Shown in pieces: positions 52,677 to 62,255 of a DNA stretch of 64,000 nucleotides. The translations under genes were made by a program, and so were the position numbers. The notes beneath the pieces are model-generated. The model was not told where the DNA came from. It searched no databases and was given only the letters and a program-made list of their open reading frames with translations. Position 1 is the first letter of the stretch. Every line of letters begins with the position of its first letter. The DNA is taken from contig JAJDTR010000164.1 of NCBI GenBank assembly GCA_022827055.1, positions 1-64,000 on the forward strand. The letters run 5' to 3'. Source of the stretch: Candidatus Poribacteria bacterium (lineage in GTDB: Bacteria > Poribacteria > WGA-4E > JAJDTR01).

Positions 52677-53255
52677 ATGCGAAAACATTGTTGGACTCCG
52701 GGCGTCATGCTGGTAGTATTATTCTGTAACTTTATGACAGGCTGCGTCGCGCGCCAAGACGCAATTGAACCAATCGGTGAACAAGAAGAACAGGTGGCCG
52801 TAGTTAAGACAAGACAGGGGAAATTCGTCATTGAATTTCACCCTAATTCCGCTCCTGTGGCTGTCGAAAATTTTAAAAACTTGGTTAGAAAACGGTTTTA
52901 CGATGGTCTTACTTTTCATCGACGGGAAAACACAGAGATCATGAGCATTATTCAAGGAGGTGATCCAAACGGAGATGGTACGGGTGGTCCCGGTTATACT
53001 ATATCTGATGAGTATACCAACCCCAATCAACGTCCCCATCTCAGAGGAACAGTTGCGATGGCACGCACTCGTGCACCAAATTCCGCGGGAAGTCAGTTCT
53101 ACATCTGTTTGAATCCACAACCATTACTCGACGGATCATACACAACATTTGGACAAGTGATTAAAGGCATGAATGTTGTCGACAAACTTAGGGTCGGCGA
53201 CGTTATGAAGACCGTAAAATTGGAGGCGAGATCAGAACATGTCAAATCTGAATAG
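52677..53255 (+). CDS. Cyclophilin-type peptidyl-prolyl isomerase lipoprotein
   Basis: 192 aa from ATG 52677. Lipoprotein signal MRKHCWTPGVMLVVLFCNFM with lipobox MTGC. Cyclophilin fold follows: VAVENFKNLVRKRFYDGLTFHR with catalytic Arg, IIQGGDPNGDGTGGPGYTI, GTVAMARTRAPNSAGSQFYI and TTFGQVIKGM. It should isomerise proline bonds in the periplasm or at the outer membrane. Its 3' end overlaps the next gene by 17 bp. The longer frame from GTG 52632 adds no signal sequence. Confidence 0.9.
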   Translation: MRKHCWTPGVMLVVLFCNFMTGCVARQDAIEPIGEQEEQVAVVKTRQGKFVIEFHPNSAPVAVENFKNLVRKRFYDGLTFHRRENTEIMSIIQGGDPNGDGTGGPGYTISDEYTNPNQRPHLRGTVAMARTRAPNSAGSQFYICLNPQPLLDGSYTTFGQVIKGMNVVDKLRVGDVMKTVKLEARSEHVKSE

Positions 53256-53835
53256 CAAACACGCGAGCGGCACTATCTTCCTTTCTGTCATTTGTGTCAT
53301 TGTGTTTATAGCTCCTTTATTCTTGGCAAGTTGCACGCAGGAGCGGAAAGAAGCGCCTAAACCAAGAGCGCGCACAACTAGAGTTCAATCAGCTCCACGA
53401 GAGAAACCGCAGCAGGCTGATGTCCGAAATGTCACAGCTCTTCTCAAAACCGACAAAGGAGACATCGAGATAGAGTTTTATGCCGACGATGCCCCCCAAA
53501 CGGCTAAAAACTTTGCTAAGAACGTGCGGCTGAAATTCTACGACGGTCAACCCTTTCATCGTGTTGAGGCAGGTCAACTCATTCAAGCAGGCTCCGCACG
53601 GCTAAATGAAACCATGCCGTTGGAGACAAGCAACCAGCAGTACAAAAGGGGCGCGGTTGCAATGGCGGGAGACGGTGAAGAATCCCATGCATCCGAGTTT
53701 TATATCTGTCTCGATACCCTTGAGACTGACGATCCTCATACAGTTTTTGGGAGAGTTGTCAGCGGAATCGACGTGCTGGACAAAATTGAGCAGAATGACA
53801 AGATTGTGTCTGCAGCACTTCGTCCTAAAGAGTAG
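53239..53835 (+). CDS. Diverged cyclophilin-like lipoprotein
   Basis: 198 aa overlapping the previous cyclophilin gene by 17 bp. Signal MSNLNSKHASGTIFLSVICV with lipobox LASC, then a Pro/Arg-rich linker to about residue 65. The cyclophilin domain is compressed: FYDGQPFHRVE is present but the GGDP and GTGGPGY loop is replaced by AGSARLNETM, so catalysis may be reduced or lost. A tandem duplicate of the upstream gene that has diverged; possibly a chaperone-only protein. Confidence 0.86.
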   Translation: MSNLNSKHASGTIFLSVICVIVFIAPLFLASCTQERKEAPKPRARTTRVQSAPREKPQQADVRNVTALLKTDKGDIEIEFYADDAPQTAKNFAKNVRLKFYDGQPFHRVEAGQLIQAGSARLNETMPLETSNQQYKRGAVAMAGDGEESHASEFYICLDTLETDDPHTVFGRVVSGIDVLDKIEQNDKIVSAALRPKE

Positions 53836-54189
53836 ACGGTTGTTACAAAAGCTTGACATTGCACGTTCGGAAAGAATTACCTTCAACTGAAATTCTCGGC
53901 ATTGTGTCCAACAAAAGAGGGCCCAATGATCTAAGAATGGCAGTTTTTCAACTTGACTGGCCTAAACTCGCAGTTTAGTGTTTCCTGCCATTCCGGTGAA
54001 ACGTTACGAGGCTGCCAAACCGGGAACTGTGCAATTGGTAAATTGGCAATAGACGCAGCAACAATAATTCAATGTGAAACATCATCGGACTCATTCAAGA
54101 TCGGTGACAGAGTTCGGTAGTGCGTGTGCAAGTCAGGAGTGCGTCTGATAGAACATTGCGCAGCCAAATCATCGATTAAGGAGGTATTA
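53836..54189. other. Gene-free spacer before the lectin-like gene
   Basis: No gene seen. AAGGAGG at 54178-54184 is the ribosome site of the next gene. Confidence 0.4.
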
Positions 54190-54561
54190 GTGGCATTAAC
54201 AGTAATTCGATCTGCGCGGCCAAGCCCTCAGTGGCAGGAATCATACGTTAGCATCAAAAAGGGACAGCGACTCGTCATTGATACAGAGGGGGCATGGTCG
54301 CCCGACTTGGGAAACCGTATCGGGTGGTGCGGGGGAGAGGGGATTGCAAACACCCCCGGTGGAGAGGACTATCTCTTTCCAGGGGCAAATATCGGTGCCC
54401 TTCTCGCCAAAATAGACGACGTTATTTTTGCGGTGGGTTCACGATATGATAATCCGGCACCCGCCGATGGGGTAATCTTCCTCGCAATGAATGAGAGTGC
54501 CGAAAATAACAACCAAGCTGGGTCATTGATGACGCAAATCATCGTTTTTGAAGATGATTGA
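54190..54561 (+). CDS. LecA (PA-I) galactose-lectin-like protein
   Basis: 123 aa from GTG 54190, directly after AAGGAGGTATTA; the frame opens at 54124, but this ribosome site decides the start. It resembles the Pseudomonas LecA fold in length and layout: a beta-sandwich with GALLAKIDDVIFAVG (matching the LecA GALVMKIG region) and IFLAMNESAENNNQAGSL at the position of the calcium and galactose loop (YNDVPGTYGNNSGS in LecA). No signal peptide, as in LecA. It probably binds galactose-type sugars, but not every calcium ligand is conserved. Related PA-IL-like domains also occur in Gram-negative hydrolases. Confidence 0.75.
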   Translation: MALTVIRSARPSPQWQESYVSIKKGQRLVIDTEGAWSPDLGNRIGWCGGEGIANTPGGEDYLFPGANIGALLAKIDDVIFAVGSRYDNPAPADGVIFLAMNESAENNNQAGSLMTQIIVFEDD

Positions 54562-54718
54562 GCGCTGACGAAAGATCTTGACTTCTCTTCAGGGAAATGT
54601 CCTGCCGCGATTTGAATGGGGAAGCAAATCTAAGATGCGAGTTAGCGCCGATTCTGAGTTTATCGTACTCAAGGTGCCCCGCCAGTTCCGCGCATAACTG
54701 CCGAAAAAAGTGAAAGCC

Positions 54719-55039
54719 ATGGCAGAAAAAGAGTCTGTTCAGAGAGACGAATCACAATTACCACCAGTCAATTTCACCACTCTAATTTCCGAATTTGCAC
54801 TAGCGGCTTCTGCCCATTTGGGACAACTGCAGACTTCTGAGACAGATGAAATAACAATCGACCTTGGCATGGCAAGGCGCATGATTGACACAATCGAACT
54901 GCTCAAGGAGAAAACGCAGGGTAATCTTACTGCATCCGAAGGAGAATTCCTAGAGGGCACGCTGTATAATCTCAGGATGATTTATCTCCGTGCGGCGCAA
55001 AATCCCCAACCGGCTAAGCGACCGGGTGCATCCGAATAG
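54719..55039 (+). CDS. DUF1844 domain protein
   Basis: 106 aa. The whole sequence matches DUF1844: PPVNFTTLISEFALAASAHLGQLQTSE, then DLGMARRMIDTIELLKEKTQGNLTASEGEFLEGTLYNLRMIYL, a helical protein of unknown function widespread in Acidobacteria, Planctomycetes and relatives. A GTG at 54710 is an alternative start; ribosome site weak. It stands alone. Confidence 0.88.
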   Translation: MAEKESVQRDESQLPPVNFTTLISEFALAASAHLGQLQTSETDEITIDLGMARRMIDTIELLKEKTQGNLTASEGEFLEGTLYNLRMIYLRAAQNPQPAKRPGASE

Positions 55040-55230
55040 AAAACTCACGATGCAACGTCGAACACTTCGGCTGCCGAGAATCATTCATGTTCGTCTCTCC
55101 CACATAAACCGCGCACACGCTACAATTCCCTTCTAATACCATTTCTCTAAAATGCTTGTGCATTAATCGCGTGAATCAGGTCAAGAAATTTGCGTGGAGC
55201 GGAACAAGAAGTCTCGCCTCCGCGCAAGCC

Positions 55231-55251
55231 GGCGGGGCAAGATGCCCCGCC
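55231..55251. repeat. Triplet-loop hairpin (9-bp stem)
   Basis: GGCGGGGCA-AGA-TGCCCCGCC, then TACGTAG. Exact 9-bp arms and a three-base loop, in the 289-bp spacer between DUF1844 and MATE genes. Same architecture as 13512-13532 and 19879-19893 but different stem sequence. The rest of this spacer shows no gene. Confidence 0.7.
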
Positions 55252-55328
55252 TACGTAGAAGGTAAACGATATAATGCAGACATCATATGCACTGTTATTC
55301 AAGAGAAATGGTATAACTAGGAAGCGAT

Positions 55329-56720
55329 TCAGCAGTCTCTGCAAATCGCGGTTTGAATCTCGGATTCAAGTCGTGCAAGCAATCTATGCGCTATTAGGTG
55401 CGCGGAAATCCCGATAAGCACGTGTCCTATAGCCATTCCTGCGAAGACGCCCTTCAATCCACCTAACCTAGAACCAAAATATGCCAAGGGCAGCACAAAC
55501 GCGAAGAGATGAAGTAGTAGGACAAATGAAGCCTGCAATGGCTTGTTTAAGGCGTTGAAAGCCGAATTTACCAACCACGAAATTCCAAGGAAACCGTAAC
55601 TGAAAGGAAGAATCTTCAGGAAAAGGACCGCAGCTTCAATTACTGCGGAGTCGTCATTAAACACGCGTGAGATGACATCCGCAAACGAGAATAGAATCAC
55701 GAGTACTGCAATTCCCCACGCCAGAGAGAACCTCATGCCGAACCGCAACGCCGCTCGAATGCGATCGTGGTTTCGTGCGCCGTAGTTTTGACCGACAAAT
55801 GGCGAGATCGCTATTGATAAAGCGGCAACGCCAATCAATGCCAGCGATTCGACGCGACTACCGACTCCAAAAGCCGCCACCGCTTCCTCCCCAAATTGGA
55901 CAACCATTCTCGTCAAGACCGCCATTGAAAGCGGCTCAAGTATATTTGTGCCCGCCGCCGGGAGACTGATGCGAAGAATCTGCTTCCACGATTCAAGGCT
56001 CCGCTTTGCTGCGAATAGAGGGAGTTCAATCATCCTCTCACGCTTCCCCAAAATCCAGAGTGTCGCAACAAATGTTAGGCTCCAGGAAATCACGCTGGCT
56101 AATGCCGCACCTTGAAGTTCGAGCCGTGGGAAAGGACCGATGCCAAATATAAGAAACGGATCCAGCACGATGTTCACTAATCCGGCGGTCGCCATAATTA
56201 TCGCCGGGGATTTCGTATCTCCCGTCGCACGAATGGCACCGTCACTTACGATTGGAATACCGAGTAATCCTACGCCCAGAAACCACGGTATCATGTAGTC
56301 CGAAATCAACCCAAGCGTTTCGTCGTCGGCTCCCATCAGGGAAAAAATGCGCCGTAAATTCGTCAACCCAATCATGGCGAAAAGCGTAACGATAAGAACC
56401 GATAGACCAACTACGTCAGTCGTTAGCCTACGAACCTTATCCTGCTGTCCCTCGCCAATGGCTCGGGAAATGGTCGACGATGCCCCAATGCCGAATCCTA
56501 AAGCGACACTCATTACGATGTAAGTAACAGGAAATGTGAATCCCATTGCCGCTAACGGTTTAGCGCCTAATTGCCCGACGTAGAACGTATCAACGATATT
56601 GAAAAGGAAAATCGTTGCGAGACCGAACCCCATAGGAATGGCAAGTGAGATAAGGGTTTTGCCCACCGGGCCGTTGAGAAGCCGCGCTCTCTTCAATTCT
56701 TTAATTTTATCAGAGTCCAT
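55329..56720 (-). CDS. MATE-family multidrug efflux transporter
   Basis: 463 aa with the usual twelve membrane segments in two halves; N-terminal PVGKTLISLAIPMGFGLATIFLFNIVDTFYVGQLGAKPLAAMGFTF is typical of the NorM/DinF superfamily, and SRAIGEGQQDKVRRL and GQNYGARNHDRIRAAL are the half-specific loops. Exports cationic or amphipathic compounds by H+ or Na+ antiport. Its start lies inside the end of the ubiD-like gene (11-bp overlap), so they are co-transcribed. Confidence 0.9.
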   Translation of the reverse strand: MDSDKIKELKRARLLNGPVGKTLISLAIPMGFGLATIFLFNIVDTFYVGQLGAKPLAAMGFTFPVTYIVMSVALGFGIGASSTISRAIGEGQQDKVRRLTTDVVGLSVLIVTLFAMIGLTNLRRIFSLMGADDETLGLISDYMIPWFLGVGLLGIPIVSDGAIRATGDTKSPAIIMATAGLVNIVLDPFLIFGIGPFPRLELQGAALASVISWSLTFVATLWILGKRERMIELPLFAAKRSLESWKQILRISLPAAGTNILEPLSMAVLTRMVVQFGEEAVAAFGVGSRVESLALIGVAALSIAISPFVGQNYGARNHDRIRAALRFGMRFSLAWGIAVLVILFSFADVISRVFNDDSAVIEAAVLFLKILPFSYGFLGISWLVNSAFNALNKPLQASFVLLLHLFAFVLPLAYFGSRLGGLKGVFAGMAIGHVLIGISAHLIAHRLLARLESEIQTAICRDC

Positions 56721-58155
56721 ACGTCTTCCAGCGGTTGGTTACCAGGTCTTTGGTCTCTTGCGACATCTCAATTTCCTCGGGCCATTCGCGTTGATAGCCT
56801 TCCTCACGCCACTTCGTTGTTGCGTCAATTCCCATTTTGGACCCCGCGCCAATGCGTGGAGCCGCATGGTCCAACACGTCAACCGGCCCTTCCACAATGG
56901 TCACATCCCGCTTTGCATCGACATTACTCCCAACGTAAAAGAATACCTCCTCTACATTTTGCACATCAACATGCTTGTCAACTACAATAACCGTCTTACT
57001 GAACATGAGTTGTCCAAGCCCCCAGATGCTATGCATAATCTTCTTGCCGTGGTATGGGTAGCGCTTGTCAATCGATATAAGGCAAAAATTATGAAACACA
57101 CCAAAAAGCGGGAGATTCATATCTATCACTTCCGGTAGTTGTGTCCGAATCAAGGGTAGAAAAATACGCTCGGTTGCCTTTCCCATATAGCAATCTTCCA
57201 TCGGCGGCTTACCAACGATAATCGTTTGATAGATAGGGTTCTTCCGGTGAGTGATGGCGGTGAGGTGGAACACGGGATATTCATCTGCAAGCGAATAGAA
57301 GCCGGTATGATCGCCGAAAGGACCTTCAACACAGGTTTCATCAGGTTCAATGTATCCTTCAAGAACAATATCAGCGTCAGCAGGAACACTCATATCAATG
57401 GTTTTACACTGAACCATCGGCACATTCGATTTTCGCAGAAAACCCGCGAACAGAAGTTCATCAATTCCTGTTGGCAATGGAGCAGTTCCAATATATGACA
57501 TCACGGGATCCCCGCCAATGGCGACAGCGACTGGCATGCGCTCGCCCGCTTCTTGGTATTCACGATAATGTGCGGCGCCATCGTGATGAATTTGCCAGTG
57601 CATTGCGAGTGTTCGGTCGTCAAGCCTTTGTAAACGGTATGTTCCTACGTTGCGCTGCCCCGTCTTCAGACTGTGCGTGAAAACTTGCGGAAGCGTGATG
57701 TATTTGTCCGCATCAAGGGGCCAGCATTTGATAATAGGCAAGGCAGCTAGCGACACTTGGTCGTCCGTTAATACAACCTCCTGACAAGCTCCGCGTTTAA
57801 CGGACTTGGGCGGAAAGTTGGTCAACTTCGCGAGAACGCCAAGGATTTTCACCTTATCAAGAAGGGATTCCGGTGCGCTAAGCTTAATCATGCCTTCAAT
57901 TTCATCGGCGACTTCGTCTAGCGTCTCTACTCCAAGCGCCATGGCCATCCGCTCGTAAGAGCCGAATGCGTTTATCAGAAGTGGCATTTCACTCCCCTCC
58001 ACATTCTCGAACAGCAGCGCCGGTCCTCCTGTTTTGCTCACCCTGTCAGTAATCTCCGCGATCTCAAGATCGGGCGACACCTTGACCTTTATTCGTTTCA
58101 ACTCACCATCTTTCTCTAAATCTCTGACAAAATCTCTTAGGTTTGAATATGCCAT
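56710..58155 (-). CDS. UbiD-family decarboxylase
   Basis: 481 aa, full length for UbiD. FRDFVRDLEKDGELKRIKVKV, ENVEGSEMPLLINAFGS, then GDPVMSYIGTAPLPTGIDE, ETCVEGPFGDHTGFY and KMGIDATTKW are UbiD signatures. Needs prenylated FMN made by UbiX, not seen here. In quinone synthesis UbiD decarboxylates 4-hydroxy-3-polyprenylbenzoate, and relatives work on menaquinone precursors. Which of these it serves is not settled by context. Confidence 0.92.
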   Translation of the reverse strand: MAYSNLRDFVRDLEKDGELKRIKVKVSPDLEIAEITDRVSKTGGPALLFENVEGSEMPLLINAFGSYERMAMALGVETLDEVADEIEGMIKLSAPESLLDKVKILGVLAKLTNFPPKSVKRGACQEVVLTDDQVSLAALPIIKCWPLDADKYITLPQVFTHSLKTGQRNVGTYRLQRLDDRTLAMHWQIHHDGAAHYREYQEAGERMPVAVAIGGDPVMSYIGTAPLPTGIDELLFAGFLRKSNVPMVQCKTIDMSVPADADIVLEGYIEPDETCVEGPFGDHTGFYSLADEYPVFHLTAITHRKNPIYQTIIVGKPPMEDCYMGKATERIFLPLIRTQLPEVIDMNLPLFGVFHNFCLISIDKRYPYHGKKIMHSIWGLGQLMFSKTVIVVDKHVDVQNVEEVFFYVGSNVDAKRDVTIVEGPVDVLDHAAPRIGAGSKMGIDATTKWREEGYQREWPEEIEMSQETKDLVTNRWKTYGL

Positions 58156-58778
58156 TTCTTATTTGCCCTCGCCGTATGGTTTAGGAAGTAACGTGCAGGC
58201 CTTCGGCTTGAATTTGGAGCGTTACATCAATATGCTGAATATTCAGGCTGGTTCCACTATTCGTAGAATAGCAAAGACACAAATGTTAGCATTCGTGCAT
58301 CAGCCGTCTACAAGGACCTCAATACACACAGCCGAAGATCATTCCTGCAGACCGTAATCCACGTCAGGAAAGAATCCACCGATACTAAAAAGTAGAGATG
58401 CCGCTTGCCGCCACCATTTTTATGTAGTGGCAGTTCACCGCAAACGTTCAAACATGATATGTTACGGAATCCTAAAAGTCAACCGCCATGTAGAACCCTC
58501 CTTGATCCAGCGGCTAAGCTTCCGCAGGGGAACGCATCTAAATTTTCGGCATCACGAAATAGAAAATCGGGCTAAGTTTGTGACACTATTTTAGGACTCG
58601 TAGGTTGGGTTGAACGGAAATTCGTTAGTAATCGCTAATCTTGTAACAGTTTTCGAGTGTCTATTTCGCTTGAACGCGCCAAAATTCGAGTGAAACCCAA
58701 CAGTAACCATACGTTCTACCACCATGAGACCTCTTCTGCAATTAGATGCGTTTCCCCTGTAAGCTTCCGGCGAACGAG
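58156..58778. other. Gene-free spacer with an interrupted inverted repeat
   Basis: No gene. GTAGGTTGGGTT at about 58600 and AAACCCAAC at about 58693 form long-distance inverted arms, apparently one palindrome split by about 70 bp. Nothing else recognised. Confidence 0.4.
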
Positions 58779-58807
58779 TTGACGATGCCGCGATTGTGTG
58801 CTATCAT
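58779..58807 (+). promoter_or_regulatory. Sigma70 promoter for the DUF502 gene
   Basis: Plus-strand TTGACG (58779-58784), 17-bp spacer, TATCAT (58802-58807), predicted start near 58814, which rules out the ORF start at 58796 and supports ATG 58892. Confidence 0.6.
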
Positions 58808-58891
58808 AAATTGATCGGACACATATTTACATCCCTCCATCTGCATATTCCCATATTTTCACAGTGCGTCATTCAAGATATAACAGAACAC

Positions 58892-59542
58892 ATGAATGTA
58901 AAAACTCACTTTAAGAGCACGCTTTTAGCGGGTATTCTAACGCTTGTACCGCTAGGCGTGACGTATTTCGTTCTACGCTTTCTATTTATCACCCTTGATG
59001 GCTGGCTAGCGCCGGTTGTCTCGCGAATCTTAAGCGAGAAGTATGTCACAGGCATGGGATTATTGGCAACAATCCTGCTCGTCTATCTTACGGGAGTGAT
59101 TGTTTCCAATATCGTCGGTAGAAAGTTGATCGGTCTCGGCGAGAAAGTCCTTAACCGTATTCCGCTGGTACGGGATGTTTATGCGCCCGTACGACAGTTG
59201 GTGCAGATGGTGTTGGGCCCAGAGCATTCAAACAAATTTAAGCGTGTTGTTGCTATTGAGTCACCACATCGGAGCATGCGTATTATCGGATTCGTTACCG
59301 GTGAAATGTATGAGGACGGAAATTCTGTCCCTCTCACTTCGGTGTTTGTTCCAACAAGTCCAAATCCTACGACTGGAGTGTTACTTTTCTGCAATTCTGA
59401 TATCTTGCGCGAAACGAACCTAAAGCCCGAAACCGCGATGAAAATGCTGGTCTCGGGCGGGGTGGTTGCCCCCGATCACTTTACCATTTACCAGATGTTT
59501 CACGAGAATCAAGGAGATTCGGAGAAAAAATCCGAGCCGTAA
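58892..59542 (+). CDS. DUF502 family membrane protein
   Basis: 216 aa with two N-terminal membrane segments (about 12-34 and 58-80) and the conserved DUF502 sequence: ALLAGILTLVPLGVTYFVLRF-type start, GVIVSNIVGRKLIGLGEKVLNRIPLVRDVYAPVRQLV, and FVPTSPNPTTGVLLFCN. Function unknown across bacteria. It precedes the BMP gene by 37 bp. Start chosen from the predicted transcription start. Confidence 0.87.
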   Translation: MNVKTHFKSTLLAGILTLVPLGVTYFVLRFLFITLDGWLAPVVSRILSEKYVTGMGLLATILLVYLTGVIVSNIVGRKLIGLGEKVLNRIPLVRDVYAPVRQLVQMVLGPEHSNKFKRVVAIESPHRSMRIIGFVTGEMYEDGNSVPLTSVFVPTSPNPTTGVLLFCNSDILRETNLKPETAMKMLVSGGVVAPDHFTIYQMFHENQGDSEKKSEP

Positions 59543-59579
59543 CCATCGCAGATGGTATACCGATGGAGCAATTCTTAAA

Positions 59580-60575
59580 ATGCGAGTGAAATTTTGTGGG
59601 GCACTTATTTCCTTTGTTGTCCTCTTACTGACGCTAAGTCTTTGGAATTATGGTATCGCTGATCCGATGAGGATTGGATTAGTCTATGACACCGGAGGAC
59701 GTGGTGATTTATCTTTTTGTGACGCCTCCTATGCCGGTGCGACAAAAGCCGCCGAACAGTGGAAAGTTGAGCTTAAAGAGATTACTCCCGGACAAAGCAC
59801 CGACATTGAGCGCGTGTTAAGACAGCTTGCGCGACTGAGGTACAATCTCATTATTGGAGTGGGATTCCTGTTCCAAGACCCGATGAGCCGAGTGGCGCCG
59901 GACTTCCCCAACGTTAATTTTGCAATTGTTGATGCAGTAGCGAAGGGGCCAAACATTGTGTCGTTGATTTTTAAGGCTCAAGAAGGAACCTACCTCGTCG
60001 GCGCAATCGCCGCGCTGAAGACAAAGACGAACAAGATTGGCTTCGTCGGAGGAATGAATGTTCCGCTCTTGCACAGCTTTGAGGCTGGCTACCGCGCAGG
60101 GGCGAATGTGATACAACCCGAGATTGAAGTCTTGGTCGATTACGCCGGGGTGACGCCGCAAGCGTTCAGCGATCCTGCCAGAGGAAAAGAACTTGCACTC
60201 GCTCAATACAACAAGGGGGCCGACGTGATTCTCGCGGCGGCAGGCGCGACCAGTTTGGGAATACTTGAGGCGGCCAAAGAAAAGAAAAAGTTCATTATTT
60301 GGGTGGACGCCAACGGAAATCATCTTGCCCCAGGACTCGTTCTGACAAGCATGATTAAGGGCGTCGAGCTTTCCGTCTACCAAACCGTTCAGAGCGTCGT
60401 AGAGGACAGTTTTACGGGCGGAACAAAGATTTATGGACTAAAGGAAGGCGGAATTCAATACATCGTTGATGAAGACAACCGCAGTCTCCTGTCCGAAGAT
60501 TTGCTGAGACGAGTTAACGATCTCCAATCCAAGATTATCGCCGGCGAGATAGTCGTTCCATCAGAAAGAAATTAA
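59580..60575 (+). CDS. BMP-family substrate-binding protein
   Basis: 331 aa from ATG 59580; signal peptide RVKFCGALISFVVLLLTLSLWNYGIA without a lipobox. The basic membrane protein (PnrA/Med) fold follows: RIGLVYDTGGRGDLSFCDASYAGA, GVGFLFQDP, GFVGGMNVPLLHSFEAGYRAGA and VLTSMIKGVELSVYQTV. This family binds purine nucleosides and similar ligands for ABC importers. The following gene is the matching ATPase, but no permease is in view. Confidence 0.9.
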   Translation: MRVKFCGALISFVVLLLTLSLWNYGIADPMRIGLVYDTGGRGDLSFCDASYAGATKAAEQWKVELKEITPGQSTDIERVLRQLARLRYNLIIGVGFLFQDPMSRVAPDFPNVNFAIVDAVAKGPNIVSLIFKAQEGTYLVGAIAALKTKTNKIGFVGGMNVPLLHSFEAGYRAGANVIQPEIEVLVDYAGVTPQAFSDPARGKELALAQYNKGADVILAAAGATSLGILEAAKEKKKFIIWVDANGNHLAPGLVLTSMIKGVELSVYQTVQSVVEDSFTGGTKIYGLKEGGIQYIVDEDNRSLLSEDLLRRVNDLQSKIIAGEIVVPSERN

Positions 60576-60656
60576 GCCGAGACCTATCTGAAAAGCTGCA
60601 CACTCTATACTACCCCTTCCGAAACCGCCTACCCCCGTGCTAAAGGACTCTCTTCA

Positions 60657-62255
60657 ATGAACTCCAATCCGCTGATTTCTATGTGTGGCATCACGAAACG
60701 GTTCGGAACCACCGTAGCGAATGACCGGGCGGACTTTTCGCTGCGATTCGGACAAATTCATGCCATTGTCGGCGAAAATGGAGCGGGCAAATCGACGTTG
60801 ATGAAAATTCTTTACGGACTCCACCAACCTAACGCGGGCACAATACTCTTTCGTAACGATCCTGTCCGAATTGAGAATCCTCGAACTGCGATTCGACTCG
60901 GGATAGGAATGGTGCAGCAACATTTCACACTCATTCCCGCTCTTACTGTGCTTGACAACATCTCTCTGGGAAAAGAGCCGCGTAGACACAAAATCCTTTC
61001 CGACCATGCCCACGCTCGTCGCACGATAACTTCGATTGCTCAACAACTTGGGTTCAACCTAGACCTAGACTCCGCAGTTGAATCCCTTCCGATTGCATCC
61101 CAACAATACAGCGAAATTGTCAAAACCCTCTACCATGGTGCCGACATTCTAATCCTCGATGAACCGACGGCTGTCCTCGCACCGCAAGAGGTATCACGAT
61201 TGTTCGATTGTCTTCGCGGCTTGAGGAAAGAGGGCAAGAGCGTCGTCTTGATTACCCATAAACTTCAAGAAGTGATGGAGATTGCAGATTTCATCACAGT
61301 CATGCGGCGTGGGCAATCAATTGTTTCGCTCTCCACATCCCAAACCGACCCTGTCCAATTGTCTGAATTGATGATTGGCGAACAGATGCCGTCAACCGCT
61401 CCACGAGGACATCCTGCAGCGGCAAAGGAAAAAAACGCTGCCAAACCTCCTGCCGCCAAAAGTGAAAAGCCGATGGCTCATTCAACCGCTCCGGCACTGC
61501 GCTTAAAGGATGTCACACTCCGTGCAGAAAACGACCGCCATCTGCTCAATCGAGTAACACTTGAAGTATTCGGAGGGGAAATCGTAGGAATTGCCGGAGT
61601 TGAAGGTAACGGACAGAACGAACTCGTTGAGGTACTTACTGGATTACGCAAGATTGACGGCGGCGAAGTAACGTTGAGTGGAAGATTGATTTCAAACACA
61701 TCCGTAAAGGCAATCCGCCGGTTACGCTTGGCACACCTTGCAGCGGATCGTCACCGTTACGGGGTCAACCTAATGGGCACAATAGATGAAAATCTAATTA
61801 TCGGACGTCACAATCACCCGCCCTTTTCTCACCACGGTCTGCTTCAACCGACCGCGATTCGACATTTCGCGAAGAAAACTATTCAGAAGTACGACATTCT
61901 TGCCAAGGGAATTGATTCTCCAATTCATACTCTTTCCGGTGGAAATCAGCAAAAAATCGTCGTTGCTCGAGAACTCGAAAGCAATCCGGTGTTCATTATC
62001 GCGGCGCATCCAACACGGGGGTTGGACCTAAAGGCAGCCCGATTCGTGTATGAACAATTGATTCAAGCCCGCAACCGCGGGAATAGTGTGCTTCTTATTT
62101 CCCCGGATCTAGAGGAACTCTTGAGCCTGAGCGATCGGATTTCAGTAATGTTTAATGGCCAAATCGTCAAAAACGTTAGGGCGTCGCAGACTCATGAAAC
62201 GGAACTTGGCGCGTTAATGTTAGGCACCGATTCGCGTGATGCCCAGAACAATTGA
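60657..62255 (+). CDS. Nucleoside/sugar-type ABC transporter ATP-binding protein
   Basis: 532 aa with two tandem ATPase domains as in YufO/RbsA types. Domain 1: Walker A GENGAGKST, Walker B ILILDEPTAVL, with a degenerate signature (PIASQQYSEIVK). Domain 2: NGQNELVEVLTGLRK in place of a full Walker A, TLSGGNQQKIVVAREL signature and AHPTRGLD. The linker about 245-280 is Ala/Lys/Pro rich. Works with the BMP protein 81 bp upstream; no permeases follow before 62877, so the locus appears truncated or the permeases are elsewhere. Confidence 0.9.
   Translation: MNSNPLISMCGITKRFGTTVANDRADFSLRFGQIHAIVGENGAGKSTLMKILYGLHQPNAGTILFRNDPVRIENPRTAIRLGIGMVQQHFTLIPALTVLDNISLGKEPRRHKILSDHAHARRTITSIAQQLGFNLDLDSAVESLPIASQQYSEIVKTLYHGADILILDEPTAVLAPQEVSRLFDCLRGLRKEGKSVVLITHKLQEVMEIADFITVMRRGQSIVSLSTSQTDPVQLSELMIGEQMPSTAPRGHPAAAKEKNAAKPPAAKSEKPMAHSTAPALRLKDVTLRAENDRHLLNRVTLEVFGGEIVGIAGVEGNGQNELVEVLTGLRKIDGGEVTLSGRLISNTSVKAIRRLRLAHLAADRHRYGVNLMGTIDENLIIGRHNHPPFSHHGLLQPTAIRHFAKKTIQKYDILAKGIDSPIHTLSGGNQQKIVVARELESNPVFIIAAHPTRGLDLKAARFVYEQLIQARNRGNSVLLISPDLEELLSLSDRISVMFNGQIVKNVRASQTHETELGALMLGTDSRDAQNN

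Noticed and set aside
55147-55344. 65-aa minus-strand ORF with Cys-rich middle
   Set aside because: Overlaps the end of the MATE gene and the 55231 hairpin; no ribosome site.
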